Position numbers and translations under genes: made by a program. The notes under the pieces were generated by a model. The model was not told the origin of the DNA. It did no database searches and was given only the letters and a program-made list of their open reading frames with translations. A stretch of 64,000 nucleotides of DNA from Zarea fungicola (lineage: Eukaryota > Ascomycota > Sordariomycetes > Hypocreales > Cordycipitaceae): positions 1-64,000 of the forward strand of contig FWCC01000069.1 of NCBI GenBank assembly GCA_900169235.1. The letters are read 5' to 3'. Each line of letters opens with the position of its first letter. Within the stretch, counting starts at the first letter, position 1. Below are positions 33,708 to 46,366 of the stretch, piece after piece.

Positions 33708-35515
33708 ATGACCGTGTCGCTCGCCGAGATGGTGTCCCTGTTAAATGTGTCGTCGGTGTTCCTGTTCCTCATCACAGTCGCGGTCTTCTCCATTCCTGTA
33801 TTCATCATATTTCCGCCCCTACCGGTTGAGAGATCCGATGCACTGCAGCAGACCCATTCCAAGGTTGGTGTCTCTGAGCGTGATAGCAATCTGCGTGACC
33901 AATGGACAATGCCAAAGGCCGCCAGCGGCCATGAGGGACCCCGACCAACATCACCACCCAAGATTCAGAGCCTGCACATCTACCCGCTCAAGTCGTGCCG
34001 TGGAATTGAGTTAACAGAGGCAACTGTGCTACCGACAGGACTCGAACATGATCGCATTTTCTGCCTCGCACAGCTCAAGACCAAGAAGGCATCTACCTCA
34101 GCTGTGCATCAGCCGATAGCCGCACCAGACAAGGCTATAGTAACCACTGTCGGTGTAGATTACTGGGAGGTGGTTACGCTCCGCCAAATTGCAGACATGG
34201 CTAAAATTTGTGTTGATCTATGGGTTCCAGATCCCAAAAAACAGAGCCGGCAGCTTGGTAGGATGACGGACAAGGGCGACGATGACATCTCTGGTTGCGG
34301 CAGCAGCGGAGAGAGTTTCCTGGTCGTGCGGTTCCCCTGGCGCGATGCTGGCATCAAGGGACTCGTACAGATGGTAGCCGCGAAGCTCAGTCGCGGCCTG
34401 TCTGCGACATCCCAGCGTGAATTCATGCTGCCCCTGAGCTACCCGTCGACGCACGACATCAAAGCCCAGAGCTACTCATATACCGAGGTAACACTCTTTC
34501 GCAACGTGATACCGGCACTCAATATGGCCACCGATTTACCTGATGAGCTCTCTCTCTACCTCGGCCGCGAGCCCGGCAAGCTGGCCCTCTTCCGTCTAGA
34601 CCCAGCTCAGCGACGCCAGGTTTTCGACTGCGCGCCAACACAGGATGCTGTTGGTTATCAGCCAGAGATTGACTTTCAAGATGCCGTACGTGGAAACCCG
34701 TCAATTAAATCCCTTGCTCATTTAAGCCCCCGTTCTATTTTACCTCCTTTCTTTTGTTGCTCGGGACGCCGTTTATCCCCCCCCTCCCCCCCAAAATAAA
34801 AATTCTCCACGCTTGAACATTGGAAAAGGCTAAAATGTGTCCAATTTTGTCAGTACCCATTGCACATCCTTAACATTAGCAGCGTGCGGGCGCTGGAATC
34901 CAAAATAAAAAAAGACTCAGACATTGATAGACTTGATGTCCGACGCTTCAGACCTAATATAATTGGTATGTAATCGTTGTGTATCACCTAAAGCTCTTCT
35001 CCGAGGGCATAGCTGCATCACAGGCCGCAAAATGGCAGACACTAACCCGGCCTTCTTGGGTTGAACTCTAGTCACCGGTCTTACCGAATACGATGAAGAT
35101 GATTGGCGAACTGTACAGTTTAAATCCACGGACAAGGAATCTGAAAATGGCATGTTTGACGTATGTTGTCGAACTGTGAGGTTAGTGTCCCCGTTGAAAT
35201 GCATTGACTGAGCGAGGTGCATAAAACCAGAACCTGCGCAAAATCCCAAGAGTGGCCTGCTGATTATCATGATTCTACAATAGATGCAAATTACCTAACG
35301 TTGATCCTACTACGGGCATCCGCCACAAGGCGGAGCCAGACTATGCGCTTCGTCATTACAGGGAAATCGACGCGGGTGCCCCCAAAAAGGGCTGCATGGG
35401 AATGCAGATGTGCCCTATGTTCTCCTCAGCTGCCCCGCCACATCGTCCCCAATTGACGATTCGAGTCGGCATGGAAATTGCAGTTCTCAAGCGAGGCTCT
35501 CACCATGCCATGTAA
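33708..35515 (+). CDS. Membrane-anchored MOSC-domain protein (mARC-like)
   Basis: This is a molybdenum-cofactor-binding MOSC-domain protein related to mARC, which reduces N-hydroxylated compounds with electrons from cytochrome b5. Exons are 33708..34685, 34854..34965, 35072..35180 and 35284..35515, giving 476 aa. A hydrophobic anchor lies at residues 13-36 (SSVFLFLITVAVFSIPVFII). The MOSC N-terminal beta-barrel begins around residue 83 (KIQSLHIYPLKSCRGIELTE). The MOSC domain continues with YPLHILNISSVRALESKI, LDVRRFRPNIIV, TGLTEYDEDDWRTVQF and CRTVRCKLPNVDPTTG; Cys401 in that last motif is at the position of the Moco-ligating cysteine of mARC. The open frame extends upstream to a TTG, but the first ATG at 33708 precedes the anchor neatly. 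Long inserts between residues 110 and 290 are typical of fungal members. Confidence 0.9.
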
Positions 35516-35811
35516 TCAGAGACATATATTTGCGAAAGCAGAAGTGCCGCTTTAAGTAGGCTGTTCAAAATAGTTGTGATACGTATTAAAAACATTGAGA
35601 ATTGAAAAAAAAAGAACAAAACAAAAAAATCTCAGAATTCTCCATGCTCCCAGTGCTTCCCAGTCCCATATACTGCAGATCATAAACAACATGAATAATA
35701 ATAGAAATGATAATGGAGGCTTCGTCGTCAGAAAATACCTGTACGAAACAGCAGCTGCCGTCAACCCCATTGTAAACAGATGAATTTTAAAAACTACAAT
35801 CAACCATCTCT

Positions 35812-38800
35812 TTACTTTAGATCTGCTGGCGTCAAGGCTTGTACCATGCTGGTGCCTTCGCTGAAGCGTGTTCGGAAGATTCGGTTGGCATTTTGGAACA
35901 TGCCATCCTTCAGACTAACAACAATAAACTGTGAGCCTTTGAAGCGCGTCTTGATTAGGCGACCGATATTTTGTGTATGTGACAAATCGAGCGCAGCGTC
36001 GACCTCATCAAGAATATACATTGGCGCAGGTTTAAACTGCAGAAGCGCCATGATCAGGGATAATGCAACCAGTGATCTATCATAGTAGAGTTAGTACCGT
36101 ACCATCTGGCTATCCGGGTATCAGGATTTCTTCTTCGCGACGTACCGTTGACCACCACTTAGTTCTGTTAGGCTCTGCTTCCACACTTTACCTAGACACA
36201 CCTTGACTTCGAGGCCATCACCAATTGTCTTGCCCTCGGGAGGATCAAGTTTCGCAAAGCTGCCACCAGGAAGGAGTTCTGAGAATATCTGGCCGAAGTC
36301 GCCATTTACCTTCTCCCAGGTTTCTTGCAGAGCCTTAGTTTTGTACTCGTCAAGACTGAAAATGGTCTCCTCAATCTTCCTCTTGTCGCGAATAACCGTC
36401 TTGATCATGTTCTTGAGAGAAACTTCTTTCTTCTCCACACTGTCAATCATGTTCATGACTTTAGGGTTGATCTTCTTCTTCATGCCTTGTGAGCGTTCAG
36501 TCAAGTTTCGCAGGGTAGACTTGCACTCGGCGATATTTTGGCCGTTGAAATCGTATGGAGTTCCACTGCGGCCAAATTTGTCATGCTCGTCGTGGATCCA
36601 GTCGTGATCACCTTCCAACCGTGACACATTTTCCGCTGCAGCGTGCTGCTCCTTGTTAAACTTTTCGATTTGATGTCCAAGTTTCTGCATCTCTAAGCCT
36701 TCCTCGGCTATGCGCCCGTTCTTTGAGCGAGTAGCCTCGTCAAGGGCCCGCAGCTCATCGTCGAACTGATTAAGTTTGGCGCGTTCATCCTCCAGGTCGG
36801 CCTGCATGGAGTCGTGCGTTTTTGTCATTTCCGTTTGCTGTTTGGCTACTTCCTTCATGTCATTTTCTTGCGTTTTAATGTTTAAGGCCACCTCCTGGAC
36901 TTGGTCGCGAGCAGCTGTAAGATCAGTGCTAACTTGCTCCAAGTCAAGCTGCGCGCCTTGCGAACGTTTCTGCAAAGCCTTGAAGGAGCCTGTGTTCTTT
37001 TGCAGATTAGCACGAAGTTTATCTACCGTCTTCTGAAGCTCAATCAGTTTTCCATCTTTGTTGCTGTCAAAGTCCTTCATATCCTTTTCGATACGTTTAA
37101 TATCAGCAGCGGCTTCGGTTTGCCGCGTCTTTGCTTCAGCAATGCTCTGCTGAAGCTCAGTGATAGTAGCCTTCATGTTTTCAACCTCTTGGATGATGGA
37201 TGAGGATGCGTTGCCGCTGATTTGCTCCTCGCCCAGTTTGATCTCGTGATTCTTCAAGTCGAGGTCTTGCTTGATGCGGCGAGCCTGGTCAAGCTTAGAT
37301 TTTTCTTTGGCCATGTTGGCTTTCAGACGCTTGAGGGACTCTTCTGCCTCCTGTAGCTCACGATTCAAGCTATTGAGTTGCTGGAGTGTAACCAGGACGC
37401 CGCTGGATGTTGGGGCACTGCCACCGGAGAGAGTTCCGGATGGGTCATAAGAGTCCCCTTCGAGAGTGATACTTCGCATCTTGACATTCGGATCAAACGT
37501 CACCCGCTTAGCAGTCTCTGCATCCTCACAGACAAGAGTATTTCCAAACACATATTCCATGGCGGACGAAACTTCTTCCTCGTATCCAACCAAAGACAGT
37601 GCCAGATCCACCTTGCCGGGGGCAATGTTTTGGGCTGTTGCAATAGTTTGCGCCGATGCCTTGAAGGCGGAAATCTTGTTCAAGGGAATGATGGTCACAC
37701 GCTTCCTGAGCTTGCCTTTCTGGAGCAGTTGCGTGCCAGTCACTTCTGAATCAACAACCACATTGTACAGACGGCCTCCAGCGCATATCTCTAGGGCTGT
37801 TCCGGCTTTTGTGTGGTTCTGGTCGAGAGTAAATAACTGAGCAACTAGGCCCTTGACCTTTGATCGATCAAAGCCTGGTGCTGGATCTGCATAATTGAAG
37901 TCGATGTTGGCTACTTTTCTTTTCAGTTTGTCCGACTCTTGGCGAAGACCGCGAATGGTTTGCTGTAGAGCAGATTCTTGTTTATACATTTCCTCCTCTT
38001 GGCCCGGCTCGAACCCTAATTTGGAAAGCTCCTTTTCGAGCTTTTGAGCCTGGGCCTTGAGCTCATCAATCTCGCGCAATAACCCGGCATTCTGCTCCTT
38101 GGCCTTTTTAGCACGAGGCTCCTCCTCCTTTACTCTGTTCTGCAGATGCGCAATTTTGATCTTAGCTTGTTCTTGAGCCGTCGCCGCCGCATTGACTCGA
38201 TTCTTGGCGTCCTGGAGTTGGCCCTGATACCCATTTTCTTGGCCTTCCTTTGAAGCCACACCGGTCTGCAGTGTCTGGAGTAGTTCTTCTTTAGATTCAA
38301 CCTCTTCTGCCTGCTTGGCGAGATCCTCTTTCTCTGCATCGCATTTGGCTTTGGCGGCATCAAAGGTTGCCGACTTTTCCTCCAATGCTGCTTCAAGCTC
38401 AGTGACAGACTTTCCCAATGCCAGCTTCTTTTCCTTCTCTTCCGTCAGGCTGGAGGTCTTCAAGTCTATGATGGTCGCCAGTCGGACAAGTTCATTGGCG
38501 TGCTTCTTGACCTTTTCTTCAAGAGCTTGAGCCTTGCTACCCTTCTTGATCTCCTTTTCCCGCTGGGCTTGAATTCTTTTCATATCTTCTTCCAGATGGG
38601 AGAGTTCGCTCCGGAGCCGCGTTGTGGATTCCTCGAGTTCGGTATGATGCTGCTTCTTGCCCTCTAAATCAGCCGCGCTCTGACGAAGCTTTTCTTGGCA
38701 TTTGACATAGTCGTAGGCGACAACTACTCTTGTTAAGCGCTCAAGATCGTTCTGTGTCTGCTGGTAGTCGAGAAACGCTCTCTTTTCAGTGCGCAGTTTG

Positions 38801-39579
38801 TCGAGCTTAGGTTCGATTTCATCCTTGAGAAGCTCTCGGAGCTCTTGCAGCTTAACCTCCTTCTTTGCCATCGTTTTCAAAGCTTTATCCCGGCGGTCTT
38901 CAAACATCCGAGTTCCGGCCGCCTCTTCAATCATGGCCAGAATCTCAACAGCTTTCATGTTGAGGACCTTTGTGATTCGCCCTTGCATGATCAGAAAATT
39001 GGGGTTATTGATGTTGAGCTGGACCGATTGAAACAGGTTCTGAACAGTTTGTTGCTGTGCTCGGTGACCATTGATGAGGTACTTGGACGTACCACCCAAG
39101 ACAATCTGGCGTGTAACGCTGATTGATGCATACTCTTCGAATCCGATTGGTGATTTCTTCGTGTCTCTGTTGTCGAAAACAATAGTCACGCTAGCTTTTG
39201 TGACGCCAGCCTGGCCACGCTTGTATATGAGGTCCTTAGGACAGAGTGAGCCACTGCATATTGTCTGTTCCAATATTTCGCGATGCATACCTGGAGATTT
39301 TGCGCGCGCACTGTCGTCATGTTCGTAATGCCAAGAACAAAACAGATGGCATCCAAAATGTTGGATTTTCCACTGCCATTAAGACCAGTGATAGAGTTAA
39401 AGCTTTCATCCCTAAATAGCGGTTAGCACTGAGTTGTGCCCTCTCGAGGAAACGTAACCAACCATCCTGAGATTACTGTGCGCACCGCATACGACTTGAA
39501 GCCCTAAAGAAACGGTTAGTACGGAAACTGGCGCAATTTACGCGACCCTTACGTCGATGACCACTTCTATCACCCTCAT
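35812..39579 (-). CDS. SMC2: Condensin subunit SMC2
   Basis: SMC2 pairs with SMC4 to form the ATPase core of condensin, which compacts and segregates chromosomes. Five exons (39553..39579, 39463..39503, 39291..39411, 36146..39234, 35812..36076) give 1180 aa, the family's usual length. The start reads [20 protein letters not shown]. Walker A is GLNGSGKSN at residues 32-40, followed by the SMC2-typical [20 protein letters not shown]. Two long coiled coils flank a hinge at about 510-680 ([20 protein letters not shown]). The ABC signature LSGGQR spans the last intron, which splits the Arg codon, and Walker B is [11 protein letters not shown]. Four short introns lie in the first 350 nt or the last 350 nt and none in the 3.1-kb body. 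INCENP, another mitotic gene, starts 459 bp away on the other strand. SMC4 and SMC1/3 are excluded by the SMC2-type N-terminus. Confidence 0.98.
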
Positions 39580-40038
39580 GATGCCGTAGCTAAGCTTGCT
39601 TAGATGTCGTTGTTGAAGCTTCTACTGTTGTCTCATGGATTGGACAGCACCAGTGGGGGGTATCGCGACCCAAAGTAAACAATCACTTGTTTGGTTTCTG
39701 ATAAGTCTATCACCACGTGATGGGCATCAATCTGAACTCAAAAATACACCTTGGACGCGCCGATTGTGGTTCGGGCCACGACCATTATGCGCTAACCCAA
39801 TTTGGCTGGAATCAAAACATTGATCTGGAACGGGCTGGCGCCTCCACTGGCTTGCTCAGACAGACCACAACTTTGCATGTCTGCTCTCCGAAGCTCTGCT
39901 TAATCTCCTCACAGCTCATCCTTTGCGCTGTTCATGTTTCTCTACCACACAAAATCCGCTCTATAAAATCAACGATACATCGTCGAATATCCTGCGAGAC
40001 TGCCCAACGACGCTTGCGGCATTGGCTCCCTCCCCATC
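39580..40038. promoter_or_regulatory. Shared divergent promoter of SMC2 and INCENP
   Basis: These 459 bp separate the start codons of two mitotic chromosome genes on opposite strands. The site ACGCGC at 39755..39760 (in GGACGCGCCG) resembles an MCB element, the binding site of the MBF cell-cycle factor, whose consensus is ACGCGT. One imperfect site is weak evidence. The INCENP side has a C/T-rich leader before its ATG. Confidence 0.5.
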
Positions 40039-43000
40039 ATGCCTGCCATGCGTGGACCTCGTCTTCAGGTCGGATCTATACCATGGATCGCGGAGGAACG
40101 GTCATCAGCACTCCAGATAGTCCAGTCAGAAGTGGAAGAGTTTTCTTTTTCCGCGCGGAATGAAATGGAATGGCTGAACGAGCATATGGCTGGCATCTTT
40201 GATGAAAATGAGACGTGAGCTCTCCAGTTCAAAACCGATTCGCTCTGCTAATGTTGCGTTAGGAACTTTGCCGATGTCTTCAAAACACCAGGCAAGCTGC
40301 GTGGCAAGACGCCGCGGACAGCGCGAAAAGCCGTTGTGCTGGCTGACACTCGAGTGGTATGTCATCCTGGATTGACGCACTCACACTATTATTAACAATC
40401 ATTAGCCGCTTTCCGATGTGTTCACTACGACTCCCAATGGTGCACCTCCACAACAGCTCAGCAAACTGCTCTCTCCGAAACAAATTGGTCGATCGTCGAA
40501 ACCCCTAGTTGCCATATCAAAGCCAATGCCGCAATCACAATCAACGCAAGACTCCGGGTATTATGGAAGCCAGGATATTGATATCGCTCCTGCGTCTATA
40601 TATAACGACTTGGAGAGCAGCTCGCAAAAACTACATGCAGTTCATCACATGGCTATTGGTACCAAGCAAAGTCCATCTCAAATACGCTTCACAGACGTCT
40701 CCGACAAGGCCTTTCAGCCAGCCAAAGGGGAACAATTGCGCCAAATTACAAAGCATGCCGTCTTTTCTGATGTTGAATCGTCGCCTATGCGCCACAACAT
40801 CACTAAACCACTTCAGTCCTCGTCTCCCCTGAAGCATGTACCGTTGAAGTCCCCGATTCTTCACTCTGACCTGACCGATATTGCCGATGCCAACGAAGCT
40901 GGACCCGAGTCACCATCAGAAGCCTCTAGTCCCATTCGCCAAGTCGTGCGAAAGAGCAGCTTAAACTTTGCTTCACTTCCCGCTCGAGAACCCCTGGCTG
41001 CAGGGAAGAGTGTTGGTAGAGTCTCACGTGTCAGCCACCTAGAGAAGCCAATCGCTGCTAAAAGTCTGGGCCACATTGCCAAGGCAATTGCTGTCGAGGA
41101 CGAAAACTATAGCGACATGGATGTGGATGATGACGAGGAATTGCCTCCGAAGACAACAACAGGAGAGGCCGTTCGTAACTCGAAGACATACACACAACGG
41201 CTCCAGGACCAAATTAATCAGCTTGGCAAATCCAATTCAGCGGGCGTGCCACAATCTCGGTCTTACGCGACTATACCCGCTGCCAAACAGAATACTGTAC
41301 CGGTATCTCACTCAGACCCAAGCCTCACAGGGTCCCCAACGCGCAAGCATAGCATTAGCAAGGTTCTTCAAACAACGCCTGGCGCCTTTCCTGAAGATGA
41401 AGACGATGATGACTGGATAGAGCCGCCAAGTGCTGCTCCTATGACTGAGGCGCGCCCAGCACTCCCTAAGAGTCACTCGGCTGATGTCATGCAAGGTATA
41501 CAGGGCAAAAGCACCATTGGCCAGCCTGAGTTCGCTGACCAAAACGACGAGCATGCCATTCGTTTGCAGACTCACAGCAAGTCTGCGTCTGTGCCAATGC
41601 TACCTAGCATGAAGCTTGACTCGAATGGCGATTTAACCCTGGTTAACACAGCACCAGTCTCCAATGGGCTGAGCACTGTAGTAGAGTCTCAGAGCCTCGA
41701 GACGCCATACCGCTCACCGTCTCGCTTGTTCCGGGACAGTCCCTTGAAGCAGATGAAGAGCAAGTTGTCATCCATTTTGAAAGGCTCGAAAAGCCTTCTG
41801 GCTAGTAGTGCTGCGATAAGTGCAGAGGGAAAATCATTGCTCCTTACGCCTTCTACTGCCTATCTGGGAATGCACCCATCGCCTTCCTCTACCTCACTAG
41901 CTCTGAAACCTAGAATCGCTTCTGATGCGTCGCTGAAGACTGTCGCTTCTATGAGTCCCCTCAAAACTCGGCGAACCAGAGCCTCCGCAGAACGTGAGCG
42001 AGAGGACAAGCGCCGCGAGAAAGAAGCAAAGCTTATGGCGGAGCAGATGGACAGATTGGATAAGGCACGCGAGAGGGAACGTGAGAAGGCCCGGGTTTTC
42101 AGCAAAGAACAAGAGCGCATTGCCGCCATGGAGAGAGAAATTGCCGTAAAGAAGCAAGAGGAGCAGATGCACGCAAAACAAACGCCAAAGGTACCCCGTG
42201 CCAGCCCTCGCAAGATGAGATCTGATGATGAGCCCGGTTCAGAAGATGTGGAAATGACGGATGAGATACAAGTCGCACCGCCGTCCGCCGCTCGGCCAAC
42301 AGGTACTACACACTCGCTCCGAAACAGAGATGTGAAGAGACCCGTCAAGCCGACGAAAGAAGACTCTAAAGCAAAACAGGCTCCAACTGTCATCCGCGTT
42401 AAGCCTGGTTCACAGCATTCACAAATTCACCAGGCTGGTAGACCATCCGCGAACCCGCAAGATCATGCCAGCACCTCCGGCTTACAGCCCCAGTTGAGTA
42501 CTAAAGCGAGTAAAGCATCCCTGCATAGCAAGGTGTCCACGCAGAGTCTTAAGTCGAGCAATAGTACGCGCCCTAAGGCACCGGATGCTGCAATCAAGAA
42601 GAAGGAAGCAGAAGAGCGCGAGGCGCAAAAGCGTCGTGATGCAAAAGCCGAGAATGAGCGCAAGCGGGCAGCTTCCCAGGAAGAGCAGCGCCGTCAGGAG
42701 CAGCAGCGACGAGCAGATGCCGAACGCCTCAAAAAGGAGAGAGATCTGAGCGAAGAGAGAAAGACCGCGCAGCGGCAGGCCGTGTTGGAAAAAGCCAAAC
42801 AAACCAAGGCGCCACCCCCTGCTACACGATGCCAGCCAACCGGGCTTCCGGACTTTGCGATTGGCCAACAACCGCCAGCGCAGAAAATGGAAAACCAAGG
42901 CAACCGACCACCATCTCGTATGATGACTGGCCCTCAGCGACAACCGACGGAATCAAACTCAGGGAAGGCTGGAACAAAGCGACCGGTTGGTCAAGACAGC

Positions 43001-43795
43001 AGCCAAGAGGCGCAGGATCGCCGACATCCGACCCGTGCAGGGCCAACATATCAGGCCAAGGATGCCAAACGGCGCCGCACCAGTGAGGTTATGCAAGCAG
43101 AATCCGATGCAGGGAATCAGCACATCAAAGGGCCACCTGTGCGACCATCACCTGGTTTCAAGAAGGACATGCCGCCAAAGTCACTTTTCCAGAATGGGTA
43201 CTCAAATGTGCCGCCAAGTGCAACTCATGATTTGTTCAAAGCTTCGGTGGCCTCACAGCAACTGCAGAATAAAGCTGTGCGCCCTGTCGATATGGCCCAA
43301 ATATCGAAGGGCAACATTCCATTTGCCCCCAACAGCAACGGAGGTGGCCCTACCTTCAAAACGCCGGCACGACCTGGTCCTTTCCTCGGAGCCAAGTCAG
43401 CTGCGAAATCTGCGGCTCGTTCGTCACCACAGTTCCCAAATGGAGAGGCGATTGACTTGCCTGACATCGACACGGATGACGATGATGAGGAGGAAGAAAC
43501 AGGGATGAACAACATTGCAGGCTGGGCAGCCTCCCCAGATCTACGCGCTGCACTGATGCGACAAGAAACAATGGACCCGTCACAGATCTTCGGACCTCCG
43601 GCACCGCTCAACATGGAAGAAGTATTTAGCAAAAGCAAGGACCGATGGCACAAGTTCCGTGCCAGGACTTCTAGTGCGAACTGGAGTGGGCCGGACGGAT
43701 TGACGGAAGATGACATTCGAAAAGATATGGCGGCACGCGAGAAGCTTCGGCGGGAAGGAGGCTGGTCCTATGAAATGAGTAAGGATGTATTGTAA
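40039..43795 (+). CDS. INCENP/Sli15 inner centromere protein
   Basis: INCENP is the scaffold of the chromosomal passenger complex; its C-terminal IN-box binds and activates Aurora B kinase and its N-terminus binds Survivin and Borealin. Exons are 40039..40214, 40263..40356 and 40406..43795, giving 1219 aa. The N-terminus has a helical segment (ALQIVQSEVEEFSFSARNEM) and then FADVFKTPGKLRGKTPRTAR. The body is long, S/T/P-rich and disordered. Highly charged single-helix or coiled-coil stretches lie near residues 520-590 (rich in REREDKRREKEAKLMAEQMD-like repeats) and 720-800. The C-terminal IN-box includes FSKSKDRWHKFRARTSSANW, with the TSS motif at about 1178-1180, the family's Aurora phosphorylation site, then GLTEDDIRKDM. 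The small first two exons join in clean phase and are easy to miss. Confidence 0.93.
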
Positions 43796-44350
43796 GGGTA
43801 GGGCTCTTTGAGTTGGAAGGGAAATTAATGTTGGATAAGCAAAGTATTCTACATCAACGCATAGGCGCATAAGGGAAAGAAACTGCAGAGGCATTGGCGT
43901 TTTTCGTTTTTGGTTAATAGGGCATTGGCGTCTCAGTTCAATTTTATTGAGGTTATTATTTTCGCTACGGTATGCATACTAGCAACTTTTATTGGTTTTC
44001 GGGAAAGGTCAACGCACTATGGATGATGAGCGAAACTTTTGTAGTCTCAATAGTCATTAACTAAGTGATCAATGCGAATCTCTAATTGCCCATTGAGGTA
44101 ACAAAACAAATGAGTCCAGCAAGTATCGCAAAAAGTGGGACAGACCGCTGTGGCGGAACTCGGCCGGCGCAAATAGGGGAAAAAAAGTTGAAGTCTCTGC
44201 CCCTTCACACGCTACTAGTGCGAAGCGTTGTTTCCTTCCACCACTCAGTACCTTCTTTTTTTTTTTTTTTTTTTGCTCGCCGCTCTGCCCTCTTTTTAAA
44301 CTGTTTCTGATAGCGCCTCTACGGATAAAGAGAATTGCGATCAGCAGATA
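43796..44350. other. Spacer between INCENP and the DEAD-box gene
   Basis: These 555 bp include a 19-T run at 44256..44274, about 80 bp before the helicase ATG. T-rich tracts are common in fungal core promoters. No gene is visible. Confidence 0.45.
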
Positions 44351-46366
44351 ATGTTTCGTCAAGGACTCAGAAGCTCTGCGAGCTTTGCCCGTCGGGTTCT
44401 ACCGCAAGCCAACCTCGCGCTCGGAAGACAACGTCTAATTGCGCCAACAGTTTGCCCAGCTACACCCGCAAGCCAGTCATGGAAGTCTATTTCCCAGGCT
44501 GTGCGAATGTACAGCAATGAGGCTGTCGCGGAGACCGCTATTGAGAATAAGGGTGCTGCCCGCAGTAATGAGCCTGTTACCGAGTTTGCTTCGCTACAGA
44601 ATGTTGGCGTTGACCAAACGTTGCTCCGTGCTATTGTCGACGACATGGGCTACAAGAGCATGACCCCCGTGCAAGCTAAAACGATTAACCCGGCTCTTAA
44701 GGGAACTGACATGTGAGTAACAACCCGCGGCCATGCATGGCACCTAGCAACTGACAGATACACGCAAAGCGTTGCCCAAGCCAAAACTGGAACCGGCAAG
44801 ACCCTCGCCTTTCTTTTACCACTCATGCAGCGCATGATCGCCGATGATCCCTCACTTGCAACAAAATCTGCAAAATACGTGGCTCGATCGAATGATATCC
44901 GTGGCATTGTCTTGTCGCCCACCCGAGAACTTGCCGAGCAGATTGCAGACGAGGCACGCCGCCTGGCTCGCCATACCGGATTGGTAATTCAGTCTGCTGT
45001 TGGTGGCACCCAGAAATCCATGATGCTGCGCAATACGCGACGATATGGATGTCATCTCCTGGTGGCTACACCGGGTCGTTTACATGACCTGCTCAGCGAC
45101 ACATCGTCTGGTATCGATGCCCCAAACCTGTCCGCGCTAGTTCTCGATGAGGCAGACAGAATGCTCGATGTTGGATTCGAGCGTGAGCTGAATAATATTA
45201 TCGAGCTGCTGCCCAGGCCGAACGAAAAAGTGCGCCAAACGATCCTCGTCTCCGCCACAATCCCGGACAAGGTCATTCGCCTGACTCGTAACATGGTTCG
45301 CCACGACGATTTTGAATTTGTTCAGACAATTGCCGAGTCCGACACATTGACGCATGAGCACATTCCTCAAAAGGTCGTTGCTGTTTCACATATGCATAAC
45401 ATCTTCCCAGCTCTGTTTGAGCTTATTAATAAGGGCATGGCGGAGGCTGCCGCAAACCCCGACAAAAAGCCGTTCAAGGCCATTGTGTACTTCAACACAA
45501 CAGCCATGGTGCAAATTGCTGGTGAGATGGCTTTCGAGAGAAAACGCAATGACCGCGGAGCGATACGAAACTATGCCATTCACTCTGGCCTGACCCAGAG
45601 CGCCCGAACACGCGCCGCTGAGAGTTTTCGCAAATCAAACTCTGCGGTACTGTTTTCGTCTGATGTGACTGCTCGAGGCATGGATTTCCCAGATGTAACC
45701 CACGTCATTCAGGTTGACTGCCCTCGAGATCGAGAGACATATATCCATCGTCTTGGTCGCACTGGCCGACAGGAGAAGGATGGAGAGGGATGGCTGCTTC
45801 TGCCGACAATCAATCGCCGTGTTACTCGCAATCTTCTTCATGGAATGCCGATGAAGCCCGACAATTCTCTGGAGTGTGCCTCATATGACTTGGAGTCCGG
45901 TGATATAAAGCCGGAAATCATGACGGCTACAAATGAGCTCTATGCCCGCATACCAAGGGCTCAGCTCGAGGCTGCTTATCGCACCATATTCAACGCTGAG
46001 AAAAGCACCCGCGAGGACTATGTCGATCAAATGAACGCGTGGGCCACTAAAGGCTGGGGCTGGAGTGCACCTCCCAAGGTATCCAAAAGTTTGGCTTTCA
46101 AGAGCGGTCTCGGCCGGGCTGACCTGAACTTTGGCTCTTCTGATGAAGTTGAGTCTGGCGACCGCGACTACGGCCGATTTGGCCGTGACAGCAATGACCG
46201 TGATCGTCGTCGCAACGGCAGCGACCCATTTGATAGAATGGGCGAGGAGATCCGTCGGGACAATGGTGCCCGATCCTCCAGGGGCGGATTCCGCCGGGGC
46301 GGCTCCTCCAGAGGTGGTAACTCTCGTCGAGATAACTCCAATGATCGCTGGGACTCACCGTGGTAA
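44351..46366 (+). CDS. MSS116: Mitochondrial DEAD-box RNA helicase, Mss116-like
   Basis: Mss116-type helicases act as RNA chaperones for mitochondrial intron splicing and translation. Exon 1 is 44351..44712 and exon 2 is taken from 44770 to 46366, giving 652 aa. The N-terminus (MFRQGLRSSASFARRVLPQA) is basic and amphipathic, as in a mitochondrial presequence. Motifs in order: Q-motif region YKSMTPVQAKT, motif I AKTGTGKT, SPTRELAEQIADE, ATPGRL, the DEAD box in LVLDEADRML, SAT, SSDVTARGMDFPDV and HRLGRTGR. The tail is R/G-rich (RGGFRRGGSSRGGNSRR), as expected for nonspecific RNA binding. Two in-frame acceptors exist: CAG before 44758 would add four residues (YTQS), and AAG before 44770 gives GTDIVAQAKTGTGKT, the standard family sequence. 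The branch-like CTGAC at 44751 lies too close to the first, so I prefer the second. Confidence 0.93.
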
